Shown: positions 22,840-29,552 of the stretch, piece after piece
How positions within the stretch are numbered: the stretch's first letter is position 1
How the letters are laid out: each line of letters opens with the position of its first letter
Source of the DNA: an uncultured Blautia sp.
GTDB taxonomy: Bacteria; Bacillota; Clostridia; Lachnospirales; Lachnospiraceae
Reading direction: 5' to 3'
Assembly (NCBI GenBank): GCA_938028845.1
Contig: CALIZJ010000201.1
Span: 1 to 31,482, forward strand
DNA: 31,482 nt
Notes under the pieces: model-generated
Seen by the model: only the letters and a program-made list of their open reading frames with translations
Told to the model about the DNA's origin: nothing
The model's database searches: none
Made by a program: the position numbers and the translations under genes

Positions 22840-23122
22840 GTACTCCCTTGATAACGTTCAAGGTGGATCCAACCCTGTCCAACGTTTTTCAACTCTCGTG
22901 GAAAATAATAAAGTCCGCCGCTTATCTACTAAGCAGTAACAGTACCTTTGACCTTGGTCTGGTACTAACCAAATCAACCGCCAGGTTCTGACACCTAGCA
23001 GTCGCTTGTTAGGAACTTTTCACCACACTAAAAGGATTAAGCCACCAGCTCCGCTGAGCCTTCGGCTTCATTGTTATCTTACAACGACAAATCCGACTTT
23101 TCCGACCTTTTTCATTTAATCC
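22840..23122 (-). ncRNA. Candidate large structured RNA upstream of tRNA-Ile
   Basis: About 280 bp without a plausible gene but full of perfect stems. On + coordinates: 22846-22851/22858-22863 (CCTTGA/TCAAGG), 22920-22924/22930-22934 (GCTTA/TAAGC), 22941-22946/22961-22966 (AGTACC/GGTACT) with inner GAC/GTC, 22985-22997/23010-23016, 23039-23043/23064-23068 (AAGCC/GGCTT) with inner CAGC/GCTG, and a closing 23034-23040/23116-23122 (GGATTAA/TTAATCC) that reaches into the end of the DUF1492-like gene. GTCGGA occurs twice. Large ornate phage RNAs such as GOLLD and ROOL are known next to tRNA genes; I cannot match this one to either by eye. Confidence 0.55.
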
Positions 23123-23528
23123 CACACTTTTTCAAGTAGGCATCTCGGATATGTAATCTCGGATAGTCCGGGCTCTGGGAATATCCTGTCTTAGCCGCTA
23201 TCTTCTCCCAGGTCATCCCATCCCGGTAAAACATCTTAAACACGCATCTAGTCTGACCATCTGGAATATCGTCAATCCATTCCTCAATAACTGCCACCTG
23301 CTTTTTCTTCTTAGCCAAAGTCTTTTTCCGCCGGTTATACTTTTCATAGTCAAAACCAACTACTGTCTCTGGCTTCTTGGATCCGGATTTGCCATTGAGG
23401 ATCACACTGTTCCCCATGCCCTTGTCCGTCATCCACAGCTCATTCAACTCATATTCAAGGATTGGAAGCTCCCTTTTCAGTTTCTTGTAACTGTCCAGAA
23501 GCTTTCGGGTTATCTTGACTTCTTCCAC
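23112..23528 (-). CDS. DUF1492/ArpU-like late transcription regulator
   Basis: About 138 residues from GTG 23528 (GGGAGG 8 bp upstream); ATG 23555 lies deeper in the previous gene. N-terminal coiled-coil-like part VEEVKITRKLLDSYKKLKRELPILEYELNELW, then KYNRRKKTLAKKKKQVAVIEEWIDDIPDGQTRCVFKMFYRDGMTWEKIAAKTGYSQSPDYPRLHIRDAYLKKC. That C-terminal part is the sigma-70 region-4-like helix-turn-helix of DUF1492/ArpU/RinA-type regulators. Such proteins are encoded just before the packaging genes and turn on the late operon. Position as last gene before the tRNA/terminase region agrees. Confidence 0.8.
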   Translation of the reverse strand: MEEVKITRKLLDSYKKLKRELPILEYELNELWMTDKGMGNSVILNGKSGSKKPETVVGFDYEKYNRRKKTLAKKKKQVAVIEEWIDDIPDGQTRCVFKMFYRDGMTWEKIAAKTGYSQSPDYPRLHIRDAYLKKCGIK

Positions 23529-23676
23529 CTCTGTCACCTCCCACAAGCTGCTCATACTTATGTATCCGCTTCATGATTGCCGGTTCTGATCTGGCATCCT
23601 CCAGAAGCTTCCTGGCCTTATCTGGATTCATGCCGTAGGCTCTTGCCATCTGCAATACAATTCTGTTGTCAATCAT
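23455..23676 (-). CDS. Small phage protein upstream of late regulator
   Basis: 73 residues, MIDNRIVLQMARAYGMNPDKARKLLEDARSEPAIMKRIHKYEQL… then a Gly/Arg/Ser tail to KGASNP. GGAGGTGCCGG directly precedes the ATG. Its end overlaps the regulator gene by 74 bp. The compact helical first 45 residues look like a real protein; the tail may owe its sequence to the overlap. Function unknown. Confidence 0.6.
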   Translation of the reverse strand: MIDNRIVLQMARAYGMNPDKARKLLEDARSEPAIMKRIHKYEQLVGGDRGGRSQDNPKASGQLQETEKGASNP

Positions 23677-23779
23677 CCGGCACCTCCTTATCTTTCTTAG
23701 CCTCAGTCAGTGCCCATGCGCAGGCTCCAAAAAATCCAATCAGGATTCCGATTCCCATCGAAATAATCACAGTCAGCAT
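23669..23779 (-). CDS. Small single-span membrane protein (36 residues)
   Basis: MLTVIISMGIGILIGFFGAC then AWALTEAKKDKEVPDD. One clear membrane helix (about 2-23) and a short charged C-terminus. GAGGTG 6 bp before the ATG; ends overlapping the next start by 8 bp and lies 5 bp after the previous stop, so it is part of the coupled run of small genes. Short one-span proteins of this form are common in phage early regions; role unknown. Confidence 0.7.
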   Translation of the reverse strand: MLTVIISMGIGILIGFFGACAWALTEAKKDKEVPDD

Positions 23780-23784
23780 CTGTT

Positions 23785-23934
23785 TCACCTCACTTTTAGA
23801 AATCTGGCCATTATTCGCTCTCTCCATTCCGGTTGCCATTTGCCACAGGTATGTTCATCCTCCACCAGGAACCCTTTCCTGTCGCACAGGCCATTGTCGT
23901 TGTCCTTACAGGTCTTGCAGGTTTTATCTTCCAT
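23785..23934 (-). CDS. Small Cys-rich protein (49 residues)
   Basis: MEDKTCKTCKDNDNGLCDRK, then GFLVEDEHTCGKWQPEWRERIMARFLKVR. Four cysteines (C-x2-C, C, C) suggest a zinc-binding knuckle. GGAGG 7 bp before the ATG. It overlaps the next upstream gene by 11 bp. Function unknown; part of a run of at least five small Cys-rich proteins. Confidence 0.7.
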   Translation of the reverse strand: MEDKTCKTCKDNDNGLCDRKGFLVEDEHTCGKWQPEWRERIMARFLKVR

Positions 23935-24175
23935 TCTTCGCCCTCCTTGGACACCATCTTGGACTTGTTTTCAAAGTCAATTTTGATTCTTTTTCCGTGG
24001 TTCCAAATCCAATAAAGCCTTCCGCTTTATTTCCGAATGCCTTTACTGGTAACTTCTTTGTTTCTGGATTTTCACAGAAGAATTCGCCTCTTCCGTATAT
24101 CCCAGATTTGCTAAATTTGGCATTCGCCCTGGTTATCATTTCGCAAAAATCACATTCACTGCATTTTGGTATCAT
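23924..24175 (-). CDS. Small Cys-rich protein (83 residues)
   Basis: MIPKCSECDFCEMITRANAKFSKSGIYGRGEFFCENPETKKLPVKAFGNK… ending TSPRWCPRRAKNGR. Five cysteines, including C-x2-C-x2-C, in a shape like a compact zinc finger found in many Clostridia phages. GGGAGG 9 bp before the ATG. Its start lies directly behind the stop of the 52-residue gene. Function unknown. Confidence 0.75.
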   Translation of the reverse strand: MIPKCSECDFCEMITRANAKFSKSGIYGRGEFFCENPETKKLPVKAFGNKAEGFIGFGTTEKESKLTLKTSPRWCPRRAKNGR

Positions 24176-24334
24176 CTATTTTACCTCCCAGCTTCTGCAC
24201 TCCCTGCAGCGGATCTTACTGCTGCATAAGGTGCCTTTTATCATTGACAACCTCGGACAGGTCGGGTGAACGTATACAATCAGCTCGCCCACTCTGCCGG
24301 TGCTGTGTTTACAGGTTTTATATTTTTCTGCCAT
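24176..24334 (-). CDS. Small Cys-rich protein (52 residues)
   Basis: MAEKYKTCKHSTGRVGELIV, then YVHPTCPRLSMIKGTLCSSKIRCRECRSWEVK. Five cysteines. AAGGAGC is formed across the stop of the upstream gene, 5 bp before the ATG, so translation is coupled. Function unknown. Confidence 0.7.
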   Translation of the reverse strand: MAEKYKTCKHSTGRVGELIVYVHPTCPRLSMIKGTLCSSKIRCRECRSWEVK

Positions 24335-24336
24335 AG

Positions 24337-24918
24337 TCAGCTCCTTATCGTTTCATACCGTTTCTTCTTAGCGTTGTATTTCAGCGCAACAGGCATACCG
24401 CAGTTTATACAGTTCAGTTCGATCAGATCTGCAGTCTCATTTGTGAAATATCTTGCCGTACCGCCGCATTCGCAGTTGATAAACGCCTGTTTCAAATCCT
24501 TTAGTTCCGTCTTCTCGCCACATTCTTTGCATCCAAAATAGCTAAGCTGATATTTGGCGCAGAAGGTCTTTGTCTTACCACAATGTTCACAGCGGATATG
24601 CAAAAATCCGGAATACCCTCTTAGCTCCTGTGCCAAGCTTCTTTCAGTTTCCATGAGCGCTACCTCTGCTTCTCCCCTATCAGGCTCTTGGGGGGGCAAT
24701 TTTTCTGGTGTTACCATCCGATTCACAGCTTCTTTAAAGTCCACATTCTCCACAGCTGGTACCTCGACCAGGAAGCGCTCTCTTTTCAGCATTTCTTCCA
24801 GCGGCTCTACTGTAAACGCCGGTTTATCAGCTTCAAGTGTCTCATCATACATGACCAGGACTTTCTTCCCCTGAAGAAATTTTTTCAATGCGTCCTCTAA
24901 CCTCATTTCCTGCAGCAT
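24337..24918 (-). CDS. Zinc-ribbon protein of unknown function
   Basis: 193 residues. About 1-95: a short domain with LEDALKKFLQGKKVLVMYDE and EPLEEMLKRERFLVEVPAVENVDFKEAVNRMV, then an acidic linker. About 100-193: Cys pairs CEHC, CKEC, CECG and CINC, typical of two zinc ribbons. GGAGG 7 bp before the ATG. No catalytic motif. It may bind nucleic acid or another phage protein. It is followed by four smaller genes in the same orientation. Confidence 0.75.
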   Translation of the reverse strand: MLQEMRLEDALKKFLQGKKVLVMYDETLEADKPAFTVEPLEEMLKRERFLVEVPAVENVDFKEAVNRMVTPEKLPPQEPDRGEAEVALMETERSLAQELRGYSGFLHIRCEHCGKTKTFCAKYQLSYFGCKECGEKTELKDLKQAFINCECGGTARYFTNETADLIELNCINCGMPVALKYNAKKKRYETIRS

Positions 24919-24930
24919 AACTCATCCTCC

Positions 24931-25146
24931 TTAACAGATCCCATGCTTCCACACCTTGCCCATGCATCCGGTGTGGAAAAATATATCCGAGTTTCTTTTT
25001 GTCTTCACATACTCTACATCCGTCAGGTCATCATCGGAACAGATCTCCTTTCCGCAGCCCTGACACTTTACTTTTCCAACTAGCAGCCCTCTATCTATCC
25101 TGCCGGCAGATTCTCCTATTGCCCTTATCCTCTTTGCTAAATCCAT
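24931..25146 (-). CDS. Small Cys-containing protein after helicase gene
   Basis: 71 residues, MDLAKRIRAIGESAGRIDRG…, then VKCQGCGKEICSDDDLTDVEYVKTKRNSDIFFHTGCMGKVW. A C-x2-C plus C and H/C pair suggest one zinc site. The ATG overlaps the stop of the SNF2 helicase gene (TAATG), with GGAGGG 8 bp upstream. Function unknown. Confidence 0.7.
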   Translation of the reverse strand: MDLAKRIRAIGESAGRIDRGLLVGKVKCQGCGKEICSDDDLTDVEYVKTKRNSDIFFHTGCMGKVWKHGIC

Positions 25147-26534
25147 TAGCGCCTGCCCTCCTTTATCGCTTTTATCCTTGCCTTCAGGCTTTCCATCACC
25201 CAGTTCTGGACATCGTCCTTTTTCTCCAAAGCCTGCATCACATCCTCATCACGGGTGCCAGTGCTTACCAGATGGTGTATGATCACCTTTTCGGTCTGTC
25301 CCTGGCGGTGAAGCCTTTTGTTCGCCTGTGTGTATAACTCGTAGTTCCAGGTAAGCCCGAACCAGATGACATGGTTCCCGCCCTGCTGCAGGTTCAGCCC
25401 GTAAGCTGCGCTTGCAGGGTGTGCCAGAAGGATGTCGATCTTTCCGGCATTCCAGTCGTCTTCATCCTGTGGCTTTTTCAGTTCCCGGATCCGCAGCTTT
25501 GTCTTTTCCAGTGTTTTCAGGATGCGCGTCTTGTCATGCTGGAAATTGTAAAAGACCAGTGCCGGTTTTCCCTGCAGGCTCTCGATCAGTTCCGTAAAGG
25601 CTTCCAGCTTGCAGTCATGGATCTCATGTACCAGGTGCCCGTCATCATACAAAGCGCCGTTTGCCAGCTGAAGGAGTTTGTTGCTCAGCGCTGCTGCACT
25701 GGTAACACTGATCTCTTCCTCGTCCTCCGGAAGCTCCAGGACCATCTTCCGCTCCATCTCCCGGTAAGCCTTCAGGGCTTTCGGGTCCAGTACTACCGGC
25801 ACTGTGTGGTAGATGATGTCCGGAAGCTGCAGGTAATCCTCAGCCTTCATGCTGATGCAGATGTCGGATATCCGCTCCAGAATACTCTGCTCACTCCCCG
25901 GTTTGGCCTTGTAATCATAGACCATCCCGTCTGCCCCGCGGCGTCCCGGATCAAAGTACCGTTCCCGGAACTGTGTATATCTTTTTCCCAGGCGTTCCCC
26001 TCCGTCCAGGAGGAATACCTGCGACCAGAGATCGTCAAGCCCGTTTGGTGACGGGGTTCCGGTCAGCTCCACCAGCCTTGTGATCCGGCTGCTGATGCTT
26101 GCCAGTGCCTTGAATCTTTTTGCCGTGTGGCTCTTGAAGCTGCTGGATTCATCAATGATCACCATGTCAAACGGCCAGTCATTCCGGTAATAATCAACCA
26201 GCCAGCACACGTTTTCCCGGTTGATGATATAAATATCCGCTGGCGTGTTCAAGGCCCGGATCCTTTTGGCTTGGCTGCCAAGCACCGGCGAAACCCGGAG
26301 GATCTTTGTATGCTCCCACTTGTCTTTTTCCCTCGTCCAGGTTCCTTCTGCCACCTTCTTCGGTGCGATCACCAGGACCTTCCGTACTTCGAACCGGTCA
26401 TATTTCAGCTGGCGGATGGCCGTCAGTGTGGTGACCGTCTTACCAAGTCCCATGTCCAGGAAAAGCCCCAGCTTTGCAATCTCTATGACCTTGTTGATGC
26501 AGTGCTGCTGGTATGCGTGTGGTTTAAATATCAT
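25146..26534 (-). CDS. SNF2-family DNA helicase/ATPase
   Basis: 462 residues. Two RecA-like halves: motif I DMGLGKT (about 27-33), motif Ia VLVIAPKKVAEGTW, motif II DESS (about 128), motif III LTGTPSPN, then motif IV-type ALVFYNFQ, motif V HPASAAYGLNLQQG and motif VI RLHRQGQ. This is the phage SNF2/SSL2-like protein found beside VRR-NUC and VirE-type genes. Likely role is remodelling DNA or recombination intermediates during phage replication. GAGGAGC precedes the ATG; the VRR-NUC gene ends 12 bp upstream. High G/C compared with the tRNA region. Confidence 0.92.
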   Translation of the reverse strand: MIFKPHAYQQHCINKVIEIAKLGLFLDMGLGKTVTTLTAIRQLKYDRFEVRKVLVIAPKKVAEGTWTREKDKWEHTKILRVSPVLGSQAKRIRALNTPADIYIINRENVCWLVDYYRNDWPFDMVIIDESSSFKSHTAKRFKALASISSRITRLVELTGTPSPNGLDDLWSQVFLLDGGERLGKRYTQFRERYFDPGRRGADGMVYDYKAKPGSEQSILERISDICISMKAEDYLQLPDIIYHTVPVVLDPKALKAYREMERKMVLELPEDEEEISVTSAAALSNKLLQLANGALYDDGHLVHEIHDCKLEAFTELIESLQGKPALVFYNFQHDKTRILKTLEKTKLRIRELKKPQDEDDWNAGKIDILLAHPASAAYGLNLQQGGNHVIWFGLTWNYELYTQANKRLHRQGQTEKVIIHHLVSTGTRDEDVMQALEKKDDVQNWVMESLKARIKAIKEGRR

Positions 26535-26546
26535 CTTTTTTGCTCC

Positions 26547-26867
26547 TCACCCCAGCCTGTACTTCGTCGCGATCCGGAAAGCTGTGTCCGTATAGCCCAG
26601 GTCCTCAAAGAACACTTTTAAGCCCCGGATGCCTTTTACCACTTCTACCCACTGTCCCAGTTTTTTCAGCCGGCCGATCTGGACCTTCTGCAGGGGGCTC
26701 AGCACCCCTGTGTCTGTTTTCAGTTCCACGAATATCACCCTGGTGTCTGGAAGGATCACGATCCGGTCCGGCACTCCGTCGTTGCCGGGGCTTGTCCACT
26801 TATACGCCCTGCCTCCCAGACGCTTTACCTCGTCCACCAGGATTTTCTCAATCTCTTTTTCCCGCAT
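26547..26867 (-). CDS. VRR-NUC domain nuclease
   Basis: 106 residues from ATG 26867 (AGGAGG 7 bp upstream); the in-frame extension to 26897 has no ribosome site. Core: EIEKILVDEVKRLGGRAYKWTSPGNDGVPDRIVILPDTRVIFVELKTDTGVLSPLQ. The GVPD…, E-x-K (VELKTD) and Q positions are the PD-(D/E)xK/VRR-NUC active site. A stand-alone VRR-NUC protein beside an SNF2 helicase is a common phage pair, thought to act on branched DNA (Holliday-junction-like). C-terminus GLKVFFEDLGYTDTAFRIATKYRLG. Confidence 0.92.
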   Translation of the reverse strand: MREKEIEKILVDEVKRLGGRAYKWTSPGNDGVPDRIVILPDTRVIFVELKTDTGVLSPLQKVQIGRLKKLGQWVEVVKGIRGLKVFFEDLGYTDTAFRIATKYRLG

Positions 26868-27124
26868 TCTTAGTCCTCCTGTCTGCAACACTCTCACGCG
26901 CGTATACGTGTCTATTTTTAGGCGCGCTAGGTGCTATTAGGTATCCTACTTATATCTATTTTTATATTTATATAGAGAGTTTGTTGACATTGTAGACATT
27001 TATTGGTTTTTATTGGATTTTCGGGCTTTTCAGTCGTCTACAAACTGTGTCACATGCCGTTGACAATGTTTTTTGCCCCGGTCAACGTCAACAAACTTAA
27101 ATCTGCCTTTTTCTGGTCTGTTGG
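26868..27124. other. Noncoding gap between VRR-NUC and primase-helicase
   Basis: About 257 bp, AT-rich in the middle (TATATAAATATAAAAATAGATATAAG on the minus strand is split by single G/C). It carries most of the GTTTGTWGAC repeats and an IR with GCGCG near 26901-26930. No plausible gene of its own. It could hold a replication origin or promoter; no strong -35/-10 pair is seen. Confidence 0.5.
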
Positions 27125-27138
27125 CTAAGTTTGTTGAC
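26979..27138. repeat. Four copies of the 10-bp repeat GTTTGTWGAC
   Basis: Copies at 26979-26988 (+), 27036-27045 (-), 27087-27096 (-) and 27129-27138 (+); the second has A at the variable position. The first and last share 12 bp. Centre spacing is about 57, 51 and 42 bp. The last copy overlaps the end of the primase-helicase gene. A related GTTGACAATG lies at 27059-27068. This is an iteron- or operator-like array. Confidence 0.7.
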
Positions 27139-29542
27139 ACCTGCGGAACCCTCTCTGTGTCCCGTAAATGCCATGCCGCCCGGAAGATCTTTCCTTTTCC
27201 CAGCCAGGGATTCCCATCAGGATGTTGTTGATCTCGGCGCTGTCCCGGCGCTGCATATAGCGTGGGTCGCTGCCAAAGCATTCCACCCAGATCTCCATTG
27301 CGCAGACACTCACCCTCGGTACCAGTTTCGTCCCTTCCGCCGCTTTCATGTTCCCGTTCAGGTATGTCCTGCGGTCCATCAGCTTCATGCTGTTCCAGTT
27401 CTCAGGGACCGGCTTTTCCAGGTATTCCAGGATAAGCCCTTCCTTTCCGGAAGACTCCCTGTGCTCCTTCTGGGCTGCCTCTGCCAAGCATTCGATCTCT
27501 TTTGGCAGGAACAGCTTCTCGCCCATCTGCCAGTACACGTAAGCCTCCGCCCATATCTGGTCTACCTCACCGGGGAGATCTTCCCATACGGATTTTGTGG
27601 CTTTATGCACCCCCACATCCACGGGCCAGAAACGCCGGTTTCCGGTGGCATCCTTCAGGAACTCCGTGTCATTGGACGTCCCGAAGAACACACAGCGCCG
27701 CGGGTATTTCTCCGTCCGCTTTCCGTAAGCTGCGCGGTATATGTCATCTGTCTTGCTTAAAAACTGTTTGATCACCTGTGTTTCCTGTTTGGTAAACGCT
27801 GTCAGCTCCCCGATCTCGTTAATCCAGGTACCCTGTATCAGCTCTGCGGCTTCCTTGCCTTCAAAGGTTGTCAAAGAATCCGAGAACCACTCCTTTCCCA
27901 GAATACTTAAAAAGGTACTCTTACCGATTCCCTGTGGACCTACAAATATTGGCATATTGTCAAACTTGGAGCCGCCGTTCACGGCCCTGGCCACGGCCGC
28001 GCACAGGGACTTCCGCATAACTGCCCTTGTATAGGCATTGTCTTCCGCACCAAGGTAATCCGCCAGGAGCCCGTCCACGCGCTTCCTGCCGTCCCATTTC
28101 AGCCCCTGCAGGTATCTTTTCACATCATTGATCCGGTTTTGGGCACTGACCAAGAGAAGGGCATTATCTAGCTTTTCTCTCCCGGTAAGGCCATAAAAGG
28201 TTTCCATATACCGGTAAAAACCAGCGTCATCCACGTCCTTCCATCTGCGCTTTTCGTCCCTTTCATCCCAGGGCATCCTGCCAAGCACCATCCCGCAGCT
28301 CGCAAACTCATCCGTCACGATCTTCCCCCTCAGGAGGGGATCATGCTCCAGGATGATGACTGCATTGTTTATGGTCTTTTCAAAACGCCCGCTGGCGTCC
28401 TTGGTAAGGCTGTAAATCCAGCTGGTGTCCTCGTCTGCTTCCTGCCCTGCCTGGGGTGTATTCCCTGCCGCAAAGGCTTCCTTCGCATTCTCGAAACGTT
28501 CCTTTGACATCAGATCCGATACCGCCTTGTCCTCCAGGGCAAGCCTGGACATGGACAGAAAAGACGGCAGCTTATTGTTTGGGGTTCCTTCCTTTGCATC
28601 TGCATCCTGATCCCCGAACTTATGCAGCCTTACCAGGTCAAAGGCGTTGACCAGAAGTCCGGAACAGGGATCTGTTGCGTGGTGGCTGTACAGGAACAAG
28701 TCCCCGTCATATACCACGGCGCCGCCCTGTGTGGAGCCCCCTGTGTAGGTGTAACGTCCGGGCACATCCGTCTCCTCATACATACCCGGGATAAATTTGT
28801 CCATAGCCTGGGTAACGGTATAAGTACGGCAGAATGCACCGATGATTCCGCGTTTCACTGTCGGGTCTTCCTGCTTTGCCAGGCGTCTTTTTTCGATTGC
28901 CTCGCTGCCAGGCACCTGTGCCCACTGGGATACGTCTGTCCAGTCCCCGTACATGGCCAGGATGCCGCCTGCACTGCAGAACGGGTTATCATATACCTCT
29001 GCCACATATTCGCCATCGGAACAGCAGCTTCCCCAGTACATGAGCCTGGACGCCTCAAAAGTCGTCGGGTCACAGAACTGAATGCCAATCAGGGACGCGA
29101 TCTTACGTGCCACCGGCTCATATTCATCAGCGGTCACGGTACGGTCAAGGGGGATCACGACCCTCAGTCTGGGGGCATACCCTGCGTGTTTCCGGGTACT
29201 GTACACCATTGAGGCACAGCCAAGCCCGGACACTCTTTTTAAGATATCCTCCGTCTGTCCTGCAGGGATATTGTCCAGATCCAGTGTGACAAGATCCCTG
29301 CCTTCCACGCCGGAGGCCTTCCTTCTGTCCCCGGTAAAGGTACCACCCACATAGCCGCCCACATCTTTCAGCTCTGCCTGCCTCGCTTTTGGCATTGCCA
29401 GGTACTCTTCCATGGTCTCTGTGCCGCGCACCGGCATTTTCAGTTTTTCCGTAAACTCAGACCAGAGGATGGAGCTCTTCGGCCAGTGCGTGGCCTTCCT
29501 GCTCCCGGCTGTACTGATCCTCAGCATTCTGTTGTACCGCAT
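27125..29542 (-). CDS. Primase-helicase: AEP-like primase N-terminus, VirE-type helicase C-terminus
   Basis: 805 residues. About 1-300 holds the primase-like domain: LVTLDLDN (metal-binding D-x-D), then STRKHAGYAPRLRVVIPLDR and RLMYWGSC. About 430-760 is the virulence-associated E/superfamily 3-type ATPase: GRKRVDGLLADYLGAEDNAYTRAVMRKSLCAAVARAV, Walker A VGPQGIGKSTFL, WINEIGELTAF (Walker B), and the arginine region KYPRRCVFFGTSNDTEFLKDATGNRRFWPVDV. It ends with GIYGTQRGFRR, the usual end of this family. It starts priming and unwinding at the phage origin. AGGAGGGAACGT precedes the ATG; it sits 10 bp after the polymerase stop. Confidence 0.92.
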   Translation of the reverse strand: MRYNRMLRISTAGSRKATHWPKSSILWSEFTEKLKMPVRGTETMEEYLAMPKARQAELKDVGGYVGGTFTGDRRKASGVEGRDLVTLDLDNIPAGQTEDILKRVSGLGCASMVYSTRKHAGYAPRLRVVIPLDRTVTADEYEPVARKIASLIGIQFCDPTTFEASRLMYWGSCCSDGEYVAEVYDNPFCSAGGILAMYGDWTDVSQWAQVPGSEAIEKRRLAKQEDPTVKRGIIGAFCRTYTVTQAMDKFIPGMYEETDVPGRYTYTGGSTQGGAVVYDGDLFLYSHHATDPCSGLLVNAFDLVRLHKFGDQDADAKEGTPNNKLPSFLSMSRLALEDKAVSDLMSKERFENAKEAFAAGNTPQAGQEADEDTSWIYSLTKDASGRFEKTINNAVIILEHDPLLRGKIVTDEFASCGMVLGRMPWDERDEKRRWKDVDDAGFYRYMETFYGLTGREKLDNALLLVSAQNRINDVKRYLQGLKWDGRKRVDGLLADYLGAEDNAYTRAVMRKSLCAAVARAVNGGSKFDNMPIFVGPQGIGKSTFLSILGKEWFSDSLTTFEGKEAAELIQGTWINEIGELTAFTKQETQVIKQFLSKTDDIYRAAYGKRTEKYPRRCVFFGTSNDTEFLKDATGNRRFWPVDVGVHKATKSVWEDLPGEVDQIWAEAYVYWQMGEKLFLPKEIECLAEAAQKEHRESSGKEGLILEYLEKPVPENWNSMKLMDRRTYLNGNMKAAEGTKLVPRVSVCAMEIWVECFGSDPRYMQRRDSAEINNILMGIPGWEKERSSGRHGIYGTQRGFRRCQQT

Positions 29543-29552
29543 ACGTTCCCTC

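Noticed and set aside
22407..23122. tmRNA, RNase P RNA or group I intron
   Set aside because: No tag-peptide-like sequence with a matching distant acceptor strand, none of the conserved RNase P blocks, and no recognisable P/Q/R/S core.
25371..26051. + strand open frame of 226 codons opposite the SNF2 gene
   Set aside because: No ribosome site, and the minus strand encodes all helicase motifs there.
27030..27281. Minus-strand open frame of 83 codons reaching into the gap after the primase-helicase
   Set aside because: The 805-residue frame keeps the family end GIYGTQRGF, so this other frame is a shadow. Its tail covers the repeat region and has no good start.
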